Shown: positions 39,311 to 49,329 of the stretch, in pieces | Position numbering within the stretch: position 1 is the first letter of the stretch | Layout of the letters: each line of letters starts with the position of its first letter | Notes under the pieces: generated by a model | What the model was told of the DNA's origin: nothing | The model's database searches: none | Seen by the model: only the letters and a program-made list of their open reading frames with translations | Assembly: GCA_021613335.1 (NCBI GenBank) | Contig: JAJTWR010000314.1 | Location: 2,772,501 to 2,836,500 of the forward strand | Direction of reading: 5' to 3' | Length of the DNA: 64,000 nucleotides | Origin: Whitmania pigra | Taxonomy: Eukaryota; Annelida; Clitellata; Hirudinida; Haemopidae | Made by a program: the position numbers and the translations under genes

Positions 39311-41067
39311 CGGAAAGGCGTTCGAGGGACCGTTGCTTTGGCCGAGAAATTCCAAGGACTGTCCGCGTTCGGCGGACGTAGTTTCGCTCGGCACGTCTCC
39401 AGAGGAGATTAAGGTTTAGAGCCGGTTGCGGTGGAATCGTTGTTGATTTATTAAAAACGTGCGTGCGACGGGTAATACTGCGTGCTTATCGGGCCCTTCT
39501 GCTTGGGAGGTTATTACATATTTGTGTTTTTTTTATATATTTTGTTGGTCTTCTTAGAGGATTAATTGTAATTGTTTTCAAGAAGTTGATAAGATATATT
39601 TATTATAACATGTTCCTGTGAATTTTGTGTGCGAACCATCTATCATACCTGTTTTAAACGCGAAAATCATTAAAAATATTCTGCTTTGTTTCACTTTCTG
39701 AAAGCTTTAAGTTTGTACTTCGATTTTTTGACTTTTCTGGGCTGACAAGGTGAGGATTGGGGATGTTCATTTTGAGGTTTTAATCAGCTTTTGTTTTTTT
39801 GTCTCGTTTTCATTTCTTACAATCAGACTTAGTCTTATTTCAGTTTTATGTCAATAAACTGTTGTGCTCTTAACATTTTAATTATATTTTAATATGATGC
39901 AAGTTTTGTAGTGTAATCTGATATTATTATTATTATCATCATCATCATTTTCACATTGTGATTGTCAATAACTGTCAATTAGTCATAATTTCATAGTTAC
40001 ACAATTTTGTCAGAGATCATTTCATTTGTTTAATAAAAATATGAGCATTGTTCTGCTAAACCACAGTCTAAATTAATTAGGAGAATCAGATGGCAAAATG
40101 TACAAATTTAATTATTTTAAAATTCAGTTACATGGATGAAAGAGACCTTACAGCAAATATATTATGAATCAAGGTCAATGAAAATGCATGTCGGAGTAAC
40201 AAATCCTACATGGTTGCCTCGAGATGAATGAAAACCTTGAGCATGACTGTTACTTCGTTATTACAGTAGATGTCCATCGTAAAGAAACTTACTAGGGCAT
40301 GCCGCTCCTGCCATGGTCGATTGGGAGTTTCGTGAGGGAATGAATCGAGGTCTGTGTAGGACTTGTTTCGACGATCTGATGGAGAGACTTCGGTTGCGAA
40401 GATTTTCTCTGATTTGAAAATTATAAATTATTCTCAAAGAATACTAAGTAATATTTGAAAATATTATAATTACAAGTTTAGGAGTTAACAAATAAAAATG
40501 TGTTAACGTTAAGTTATGGCGTGCAGGCTGGTCGAATGCATTCCTGTATGGTCAGACAACTGAGACCACACCGCCAAGGTTCAAGTAGCCCGTGTCTGGC
40601 CTTTGATGGAGGCCAGGGCCTAATTTGCGGGGGCAAGACCAAACGCAAAAAAAGTCATTTGAAGCTGTGCAATGGTTTGCCACCCCTCCCTTTGGAAAAT
40701 GTTGAAATGACGTCCCTGGTGGAGGTGCTGCATAAATACTAGAGCAATTCCTGTTCTTAACACATAATGCACTTAAAGTTAACATTTTAAATTCTACCTT
40801 TTATCAACAAAATTGCACAGAAAATTAATAAGCTGATTGACTGATGGTCAAGAGAAATATTATCCAAGACTTGGATTAATTAATGCTGATATTTAACTAC
40901 AACTAAAAGTTGTTAAATTCGCAATTTCTCTGTTTACAAGCTCCACAATAAGTTCATGCTGTCAATCAGAGACAATCCTCAAGAGCGTGTGCCGATATTT
41001 GTGGATTCATTTGCAGGCGAGGATTATACATTTTCTGAGATTTCAAGTATTAAAATTCAACTTGGAA
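39311..41067. other. Intergenic region with one candidate minus-strand exon
   Basis: Mostly AT-rich. A patch at 40286-40420 reads on the minus strand as an acceptor, a 116-bp stretch (40408-40293) and a GTAAGT donor, and is open in all three frames. A GC-richer patch at 40520-40740 has frames on both strands but no recognisable domain and may be a transposon fragment. No other gene is seen. Confidence 0.5.
40293..40408 (-). other. Candidate orphan exon
   Basis: On the minus strand an AG at 40410-40409 and a strong GTAAGT donor at 40292 bound 116 bp that are open in every frame. One frame contains ATGGCAGGAGCGGCATGCCC near the end and could be a first coding exon. I find no partner exon, so this may be chance. 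Confidence 0.25.
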
Positions 41068-42609
41068 ATGGCAGATAAAGAAACAAAGGTTATTTTGATT
41101 ATGTTTCTTTCACTTGAGTTTCAAAGAACATACGATAAATGTTACTATTGGTGAATTGGTGGCACAGTAATTTTGGAATCATTAATCATTTATAATTACA
41201 TAATAATAATGATTTATTAACAAACAAATCACTGAAGGTTGCTGATGGGGCCTTTCAGGCTGAGCGGAAGTCTTCTAAAGTGAAAGAATTGGTGAGTTTA
41301 GTTAAGTGATGTGTGTGTCGAGATCACGTGCATACGTAGCATTTTATCCATTTCGTATTATAATATGGATATAATCTAACATCAACATGTTAATGACACG
41401 CATGAACGAGTTTCCATAAGTTCCGCTAAGAGGCTGGTTGTCTGCACATTACTTTAGGCATGTTGTTGTATTTCATTATCCTTACATATAATTGTGCAAA
41501 TGTGAACTGCAGAAACCTAATCTATTATCATTTATTGTGGTAAATAATTGAATAATTGCAATTTAATTACTTGTTATTAATTTTGAATATGAAACTTAAG
41601 ACTTAACTGTAATTCATTGTTACTTAATTTTCAACCTAAGTGCATCCAGTTGATGCGTAAGGCGTGCCTGTCAGCGGTGAAGAAAATATCCAGGAAGGAG
41701 TTGTATACGGGGGCTGATGTTATTCAACTCCTGGAAACCATGGTTCAGGTGAATGAAATGAAATGAGATAATTAAAATGAAAGTGGCTTTCAATTGAATA
41801 TCTGGAAGCTAAAACAATATCAGTACACAGAACCAATATTAAGCAATTACTTAAAACTATTTAGAGTAGATTTTCCCAGAGTCCAAATTCAAATATTAAA
41901 TGGATTAATAATTTTCAAATTTAAAACTCAGTCTTTGGAAAGTCTGATGTCCGAAGCGACTTGTGACGATTTGGAGGAAGAAATTGATGTTCTGATGGAG
42001 GAGGCCAAACTGGATGAAAGCATTCCTACCATTAAGAGCCGAAGTGTCTTCTTCTCAAATTCCATGCAAGAAGGTTCTGCTTTGAAAAGTGAAAGTGAAA
42101 AGGAATTCTCTAAACAGAAGTTTCGTTCAACGTCACCACAAGAATCAGACTTTATATCAGAATCACGTGATTTTCCACCTCGACCGTCCACCCAAAACAT
42201 CGTCGTTGAAGCAGCAGAAGAGATTGATGTTTCTGGAAACACTTTCAGTCCATCAGAGAGACTGCAGTCAATTACAAAATCGGGAAGTATTGGCTGCCCA
42301 AAGGTTCAAAGCAATCAGCTCAATTCCTCATTGAATTTTGAAGGATGTGAAGAGATTGGATTTGCAGATGATGACAAGGAGCCAATTGATGATTGTGTCA
42401 CAAATTTAAGTCCAGAATTTAGAAAAATATTCTTGGAGTTGGACAGGATGCTGGCAAAGAGAATGAATGAAATATCTCTTCTGAGCGACTTGCCTGCGGT
42501 GTCTGAGGAAAGCAGGAGCAAATACGAGGATTTGGCAAAAGAAATTCACAAGAGTTTGCACTCGGAATCGAATGAATCCAGAGAGTATCGTGGATATAAA
42601 TATGAATGA
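41068..42609 (+). CDS. Unrecognised 283-aa protein, four phase-0 exons
   Basis: The model uses 41068-41088 (ATG, MADKETK), 41238-41291, 41650-41748 and 41932-42609 (TGA). All junctions are GT-AG and phase 0, and exon lengths are 21, 54, 99 and 678, so the frame holds throughout. The N-terminal 90 residues are charged and helical (KKISRKELYTGADVIQLLE, EEEIDVLMEEA), suggesting a coiled coil. The middle is Ser/Glu-rich and disordered, and another amphipathic helix lies near the C-terminus (FRKIFLELDRMLAKRMNEI). There are no membrane segments or catalytic motifs. Exons 1 and 2 are short and their splice sites ordinary, so the N-terminus is the less certain part. I do not recognise the family. Confidence 0.75.
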
Positions 42610-43499
42610 AATCAGCAAATCAATGATAAATGTGGTTGCATTTGAATGTTTGGGTTTCTGATTATTTATTTCCATTTAAAATATTTTGACTCACTTAGTT
42701 GCACTCATTGTCTTCAATACCTTGAAACCCATGTTGGATCCTTTTTGGCTTGACGCTGTAAATTTAGACATTTAATTAATTACGTATTTGATTCAACTAA
42801 AACTGGTGACGGGCTGCGGGGCAAAATGGTATTTCTCAGAAACAATTTACGAGGGATCAACTTCTTTAAATAAACTTGCTAACGAATGATTTTCGTAAAT
42901 TTTGAAAAGTCTGATTATGAACTAATAAGTTTAATATTCCTTGTTATTTTTGAAACGACCAATTTTGTTTCTAATAAATCAATATGTGAAAATAAAAACA
43001 GCTTTATTATTAAATGTAATTCTATTAAATTCTATGGTCGAATGAGAGCTTACCTGAGATTAAAAAACACGATATAGAAACAAATAACATTTGAAGTTTT
43101 CAAAATTAATTTAAAAAAAAATTAATTCGAACTACCTTCTCTTAATTTATATTAACTTTTGCCTCATTCGGACCTATTTATAGAGCACTTGTACACAATT
43201 ACAAGAAAACAATAAGTTAAATCTCGAACAATCATTATTAGTCATCAATCTATTATATTATTTCAAAGGTTATTCTATCGTCTCAAATATTTCATAAACA
43301 TCTTCTAGTATTACTCTTGTTATTATCTTTGTTAATATTTTATCATATTTACCAAAAATAAACACTGCTAGCCACTAGATCAAACACTCCATAACACAAA
43401 AAAGCATGAACTATTTTATGCGAACAATTTATTGACAAATAAAATCAACTATAAAATACTTGATGAATTCTTAAATATCATAAACAATGAGTTTCTTCT
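42610..43499. other. Convergent intergenic region, no gene seen
   Basis: AT-rich sequence between the 283-aa gene (+) and the HECT gene (-). A reverse-strand AATAAA at 43428-43433 lies about 70 bp past the HECT stop and probably ends that transcript. Confidence 0.6.
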
Positions 43500-46442
43500 T
43501 TAAGCAAGCTGGAAATTTCCTTTGCCACATTCGAAGGCCTGCAAGAATTTCCTCCTCAGTTTTTCGGGTGAGGTGTAACGTGGAATTTGAAGAAGATTGA
43601 CACACGTCATTGCCACGGGCATGTAAGCATCGGGGTCACCATCAACGTGCATGAGATGAATAGTCAACTTGGGATTAAGATTTTCAAATCCTCCCAAAGG
43701 CAAAGTTGAAGAACTGGTTGTGAATTGAAGGAATTCTTCCTGCTCATTTGAGGTGAATGAGGAAAGTACCTCAAACAGGTAGTCGATAACCGGCATTTCT
43801 AGTACGGTCGATGTGGTAAATCTAAAACTTTCCTTCATCATGTCAACTGTCCATGGTTTGTGGGTTTGTCCCGCGAAAATGTCTGAAAACTCTTCACTTT
43901 CAAACATTTTTAAATAACTTAAAGGAAAATATGAATTGAAAGCCCTATTTAGACAGATGAATTTCTCCTGTGGACCTTTGTATAAAAACCACCATACTAA
44001 AAGCTTCAAATAAATTTCGACATTTTCGGATGTTAAATTGATGTCTCTACCTCCCTCCATCATCTCAATGTCAGGAAAACCTGGCAAGGTGAAATTGACG
44101 CACAGATCCTCGAAAGAGCATCCATCGAATTTCAGATCGGCAATGGATTTCGATTTTTCTTCTGGGGTCAGCGAATCATCCTCGTCGATTTTCAACTTTA
44201 ATTTTAGTACATCAACGAGTTTTTCGACGAACGAGTTGACGGAAGGTAAGACATCTTTGAGGTCAGACAGAGTCAACATTTGAATGTTAGGATTCAGCAA
44301 AGCAGTGAAAGTTTTCTTGCTGAAATGAATATTCATCTGCCGGGAATCCAAAACGGACTTTGCCATGACCATGCCTATAGCCGCCAAATGGGCACGTGAA
44401 TTATTTGGAAGCGTTATACATGGAGAGGGAAACAATCCTGTTGGTGAGTGAATGTAAGATGCGCCATCTGATGAAGTGAAGGATTCACCATTCCATAGAT
44501 TGAATTTGTGCTTGTAACATTCACGAGAAAATAAGCTGAAAAACTCCTTGGTTGGTCCGATACCGGATCCAACCTCATTCTCAAACGATATTTCCCAGAC
44601 AGGTTTCGGGCACGTATAGAATTGTTTGATAACAGTGGAAATCAAATTCTTTCTTGAAATCCTGTAATATAATATTGGGATTATTGATTTCTTCTCTTCT
44701 GAATAAATTTCATATTGCATATTATTCAAGTAACTCATCTTCCTATCATCCAGAATGGACATGCGCATTTCAAAAGAAAAAAGGAAGGGGTACTGCTTCG
44801 TAAAGCTAATAATCAACTTCAACGTGTCATCCCTATTTCTTTCAAGTTTATAAAATACCATATTCTCCAATGGTCTATTTACGAACGCAGTATTGGGTAA
44901 TAACTTAGCAGTTGTAATATTTAGAAACAAAACACCCCAGTATTCGTTGACGGCGTAGAAAATCGATATCAGTCTGAGGGATTTCATATAGGACATTTTG
45001 GACAATAAGTCTGGATTGTAGGATTTACCAAGAACTCTTGTAAGAGCTGGACAATCGCGCAAGCCCAAGTCAATTTCACAAGGAGATTTTGGTTCTTCGA
45101 AAAGACTGTGGTTATCCATTATATCTCGAAAACATCCGTTTAATGCCTTTATGTTTCGCCTTTCTATGAATCTTAAAATGTAATCCACAATATCTCGAAA
45201 CATATCGATTCTTTGTGATTCTACTTTCAGTTTTCCTGGTTGATAGCTGACATCATTCTTTATGCTGAGTACAACGCCAATGAAGGTTCGAAGTCTTGAA
45301 TATCGTTCGAGCATTGTTGTGGAGCTATCGTCCTTCAAATTTACCATGATGAAACTAAAGATGTCATTGATGATTTTAGACTGATCATCTTCAGAATCAT
45401 CTCGTCCTTCCTTTATGTTCTGCAAAATGTCAATTATTTGCCTAGTTTCATCTTCCGATTCAACTTTGCAATCAACTGGAATCTCGGAACGGTATCTTGA
45501 GACTTCATTGCCTAAGTTAATCTCTAAATCTGAGGCCATTCGCTTGATGGATGTCTGGAATGTGTCATTCATTCCTATTTCTGTTCTTCCAATATGTTGT
45601 AACTCACTTTGAATACCCGCCTGGTACAAGTACATCGTCCTATTCATGCCGTTTTTAAGGAGTATCTTTATAATTTCAATGGCAACCATGGTCGGAATGC
45701 AATTTGAATTCAATGCCATTTTCAAGTAACTGACCAATTTGTCATTGTTGTCCAGCAAGTCATCCAAATTCTTGTCCTCTCGGATCCAGTGCGTCATCTT
45801 CAAGAGTAAGACGTGATACTGGTAATGCTTTAAATAACTCGGCTTCTGGCACAACCTAAACACCGTCGGAAACAAATCCGTTATGATCTTCATCGTGAGC
45901 TGTTGCATTTGGAGTTTACCATATTCCAAGCAGAATCCATTCTGCAGAAGATGATCATCCACCATCTTCACCTCGTCGTAGCATCCGCTGACAGGTACCC
46001 TAGGAATGAAGTGGCAGATCAAATGAGGGATGGTAAGTATGAATCCATTCAAAGTGATGCCGACTAATTTCCCTGACTCTTCCTCTTGTTCCATAAGATC
46101 AATGAATTTCATATCGATGTCCAATTCTAGCAGTCTAGTCGTTGCTGCTGGGCACTTTACGCTCAACTCTGACATTATTTCGTGAGTGTCTGCAAGCAAC
46201 TGTTCTTTGCTCGACAGAATGTCCCATTTCAGCATTCCGAGGAACAGTTTAAGAAAATTGTCGGCAGCGAAATAATGTGACATTGTTCTACGATTAATCT
46301 TATAATTCGTTATTACTTCTTTGACCCCACTCAAGAAATTCAATCCATCATTTTCTTGCAAAATGTTACACTTCAGATTTTCATAAACATCCGGTGCGGC
46401 TTTGGTCAGCATTGTCAGTTGGTTCAAAATGATTTTGTCCAT
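43500..46442 (-). CDS. HECT-type E3 ubiquitin ligase of the TRIP12/UFD4 clade, single exon
   Basis: An uninterrupted frame of 980 codons from ATG (MDKIILNQLTML) to TAA. The last 380 residues are a HECT domain with TRIP12 hallmarks: ISFENEVGSGIGPTKEFFSL, LTLPGFPDIE-type core (FTLPGFPDIEMMEGGRDI), LPLGGFENLNPKLTI, and the active-site loop MTCVNLLQIPRYTS with the thioester Cys at residue 947. The end, GNFQLA, resembles the TRIP12 end SFHLS. HECT ligases take ubiquitin from an E2 on this Cys and pass it to the substrate. The N-terminal 600 residues are helical without a recognised WWE or armadillo signature. TRIP12 is about twice as long and has many introns, so this is probably an old retrocopy of its 3' half or a fast-evolving paralogue. 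It looks catalytically intact. Confidence 0.94.
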   Translation of the reverse strand: MDKIILNQLTMLTKAAPDVYENLKCNILQENDGLNFLSGVKEVITNYKINRRTMSHYFAADNFLKLFLGMLKWDILSSKEQLLADTHEIMSELSVKCPAATTRLLELDIDMKFIDLMEQEEESGKLVGITLNGFILTIPHLICHFIPRVPVSGCYDEVKMVDDHLLQNGFCLEYGKLQMQQLTMKIITDLFPTVFRLCQKPSYLKHYQYHVLLLKMTHWIREDKNLDDLLDNNDKLVSYLKMALNSNCIPTMVAIEIIKILLKNGMNRTMYLYQAGIQSELQHIGRTEIGMNDTFQTSIKRMASDLEINLGNEVSRYRSEIPVDCKVESEDETRQIIDILQNIKEGRDDSEDDQSKIINDIFSFIMVNLKDDSSTTMLERYSRLRTFIGVVLSIKNDVSYQPGKLKVESQRIDMFRDIVDYILRFIERRNIKALNGCFRDIMDNHSLFEEPKSPCEIDLGLRDCPALTRVLGKSYNPDLLSKMSYMKSLRLISIFYAVNEYWGVLFLNITTAKLLPNTAFVNRPLENMVFYKLERNRDDTLKLIISFTKQYPFLFSFEMRMSILDDRKMSYLNNMQYEIYSEEKKSIIPILYYRISRKNLISTVIKQFYTCPKPVWEISFENEVGSGIGPTKEFFSLFSRECYKHKFNLWNGESFTSSDGASYIHSPTGLFPSPCITLPNNSRAHLAAIGMVMAKSVLDSRQMNIHFSKKTFTALLNPNIQMLTLSDLKDVLPSVNSFVEKLVDVLKLKLKIDEDDSLTPEEKSKSIADLKFDGCSFEDLCVNFTLPGFPDIEMMEGGRDINLTSENVEIYLKLLVWWFLYKGPQEKFICLNRAFNSYFPLSYLKMFESEEFSDIFAGQTHKPWTVDMMKESFRFTTSTVLEMPVIDYLFEVLSSFTSNEQEEFLQFTTSSSTLPLGGFENLNPKLTIHLMHVDGDPDAYMPVAMTCVNLLQIPRYTSPEKLRRKFLQAFECGKGNFQLA

Positions 46443-47186
46443 TGTTTTAATTGACGAACGTTTTGCTAATCTGCTGCTTATGTGGGATTGGAATTAATGG
46501 TTAGAAAGCATATTCCACTCGTCGCACAAGAAAAAGATTCTGAATATAAATATTTTGGTAATTATTTTTTTTTTTTTTGTTTTTTTTACCAAGAAAATCA
46601 TTAATTTTAAAACATATTAAAAATTGTTTAAAAAAATAAGTTTCATAAATGTTGGTCAAATATTATCGGAATTACAAAACTTTCTAATTACATTTTATTA
46701 AATTAAATCTTGTGATGTTACGTAACATAGTACTTATTAATTATTTACGTCACAACATAAGCTATGCATAAGTTGTTTTTATTAAGTAATAATTTCAACT
46801 TTCATTATATGAATCAAATTAATAATTTAAAAAAAAATTAAACGTAAGTAAAAGGTTACTACTTTAAAACTACTTTAAAGCGATTTAAAGTCTGAACGCC
46901 CAGTCGATTTGTAATCATTTTTGCATATTAAAGCATTGTTATTAAGTTTATGGAAATTGAATAGATTAATAAAATTATAATGTCAAGAATCTTTAGTTCA
47001 TAAAAAATTCCAGCAACATATTTTTAAAAGAGCTTTAAGAAAGAGATGAACTATTAAATGTTTATGCTTTATGGGCACATTTTCATAAGGATAATTGAAT
47101 TTATCGGCGACAACCTTTTTTATTGTAACAACAATGTTTGGGATAGGAAGTTAATTGGCCATTTTTTTATGAAAATCTGCTTGTAG
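46443..47186. other. Upstream region of the HECT gene, no gene seen
   Basis: AT-rich sequence with a T-run at 46566-46587. The minus-strand promoter of the HECT gene should be here, but no element can be asserted. Confidence 0.5.
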
Positions 47187-47273
47187 GAAAAGTCTTTGTT
47201 GGTCTCCTATCAGATCGAGGGATATGCCAAGAAAGAAATTCTGGATGACCTCATTATCCATAATTTTAGATAA
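47187..47273 (+). other. Candidate orphan terminal exon
   Basis: After a TAG acceptor at 47184-47186 a frame reads EKSLLVSYQIEGYAKKEI and on to DDLIIHNFR and TAA, 28 residues. It looks protein-like in composition but I find no upstream partner exon, and the family is not recognised. It may be a gene relic or chance. Confidence 0.22.
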
Positions 47274-47737
47274 TAGTTTTTGATTACCTGATTAATTTTG
47301 ATCAGTTTAATTTTAATTTTAATTTAAGTTACCTCATTTTTTAATTATATATTTAGTCAAATAATGAGTTTATGACTAATTCCCGGAATGTTTGAAAAAA
47401 TCGTCAGGAAATGTATGCACGCAGTGAACCGGAAGAGCATTGTTTCATGTCTTTGACGTCATAATTACGCCATACAAATCGGCTGCATACTTATAAACAT
47501 AAAATCTTAAAATAAAAATATTTCAAAATAATTTCAACTTCTTGATTTCTAAATTATTTGTTCTTGAAGAAGTTGCACGATTGTTATAAATTTAAAAAAA
47601 TAAAACTGAATGTCTGATTTAATGATGGTTTGTAGTTTCAGATCTAGCTCTGATAATTTCACATAATCTTGCAATGTTTTGCTCTTCAACTGATCATAAT
47701 CATAATCAACCCATCATAAAACTGCTTGTAGGTAGGA

Positions 47738-48820
47738 ATCGACCGGATATCCCGGTTTAGCCGGGGAATGTCATAAAACATGAACAATTTAAAAAAAAAT
47801 TGTTTAAATTGAATCCGAGTTATCATAAAATCTCTCATTTGATGTAATAAAATCATCAGGTGATAGTTATAAAAACTTTTGAGAGATGCTGGGATTTGAA
47901 CTCCTAATGGAGTCGCACCAAGGCCAAAGTCTTAATCACCGACGCCTTTTATTAATAATTCATGATAACTCATAATAACTCATCATATTAAACAAAATCG
48001 TCCAATACTTGGGGAATAAAGCTGCTCTTAAAACACTTAGAAACAGTAATCCCTGATTCTTTGGCAAACGTCTGACCACGAATGCCATTTAGAACTGCTT
48101 TCACTCTCACTTTGGCTGGCAGGTGGGCCATCCATCCAACCGCTATTATTATTTTTTGAAGATCACATCCGATTTTTTTCAATTATTTAAATTTTATTGT
48201 GCTTTTTTTACGAAGGGGACCCTCACGACCCCGAACATTCTCTCATTTCCGAGGCCGTTTGAGATAGTTTCCTCCGTTCAACCATCTACGGTTGCATTCG
48301 TCCATCTATCCATCCACTCCATGTTTCCGCTCTGCTAGCAGCTAGTTAGGACGCACCTTTCAGAAGGAACGGATCATCCGGAGCACCTGTTCTCTTGTTC
48401 TATTTCTGCCTTCTCAGATGTAGGATGTCCTCATTTCATTTTCAGCTTTTCCGAGGAGCATACCCTTGTAAAACTTCACGAGGTGACATTTTTCATTCTA
48501 TCCTAAAGACAAGCGACTCAAAAAGATTGGATTTCTCGTTAGACTTTAATTAAGATTGTTAACCAAAGATAGTTAATGAAGGAATAGTAAACTCAAGTTT
48601 TATATGTCTTGACAAATGAATTTTGAAATGATGGAATTACAGCCAAATATCTTTATTCGTCAATGAATTTGCATGCTAGCTAAAATCATCTAGCCAAATG
48701 CTAGATGCATTAGTTTTAAAAAGTTGAAGAAAAGCACAAAATTACACTGTTAATGCGTTAGAAAGTTTCATAAACATGTATTTTGTACCCCGGCTAAACA
48801 AGTGAGCCCGGTCGATAGGA
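47738..48820. mobile_element. Putative ~1.1-kb element with inverted ends
   Basis: The left end at 47738-47766 (ATCGACCGG ... GGTTTAGCCGGGG) reappears inverted at 48788-48820 (CCCCGGCTAAAC ... CCGGTCGAT). Such paired inverted ends suggest a non-autonomous DNA transposon. The interior has a tRNA-like piece and no transposase frame. Confidence 0.5.
47886..47950 (-). other. tRNA-like sequence (tRNA pseudogene or SINE head)
   Basis: On the minus strand, GGTGATTAAGACTTTGGCC resembles a type II tRNA A-box region and GGAGTTCAAATCCC resembles a B box, about 35 bp apart. No clean cloverleaf with closed acceptor stem is apparent, so a tRNA-derived SINE or decayed tRNA is more likely than a working tRNA. 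Confidence 0.45.
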
Positions 48821-49329
48821 TAAGCCTACTTATAGGAGGCAATAATTTATCAGCCATTGACAAGGCCGGATTTACCTAGGCGTAGGCAGTCCGGTTAGTG
48901 GCAAAAACCAGCTCTCCCTCACGATGTGTTAAGCAAAATAAGATGCTTTTCTGGTTGGTGTAGGTCTTTGTGCAGTGGTCAGGACTGGTCTCACCTCTAA
49001 ATTGTTCTTGTTCATTGAATTTTGTTAATATGTCTTCGGTGTTTCTTATTGAATTTAAACTTTTATTATTAGCATCTTGATTCACATCTGAAACAAACTT
49101 TTTGTTTTTTTAATGATACTTCGTGTATCACTTTGAAATCCGAAATCGGCAATCAATGTAAACAAGCCATTTGTTGGAACCCTATTTTCGTACTAAGAGT
49201 TGGAGCTTGCGTATGTATACATGAATGCAAGCTTAAATAATTATTTGCAGGATATGAGTTAAATACAATTTAGTTGCGGAGGTGTAGTTGCACAAATATA
49301 GCGAATAAAACCGACTGAGTTCGTGAGAC
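48821..49329. other. Region upstream of the THAP-Kelch gene
   Basis: The motif GGCCGGATTTACCTAGGC at 48864-48881 resembles transposon termini common in animal genomes, but I see no second end. The THAP-Kelch promoter should lie just before 49330. No gene is seen. Confidence 0.45.

Noticed and set aside
40500..40785. About 80-codon frames on both strands
   Set aside because: Neither shows a domain or splice support; the GC-richer patch is more likely a repeat fragment.
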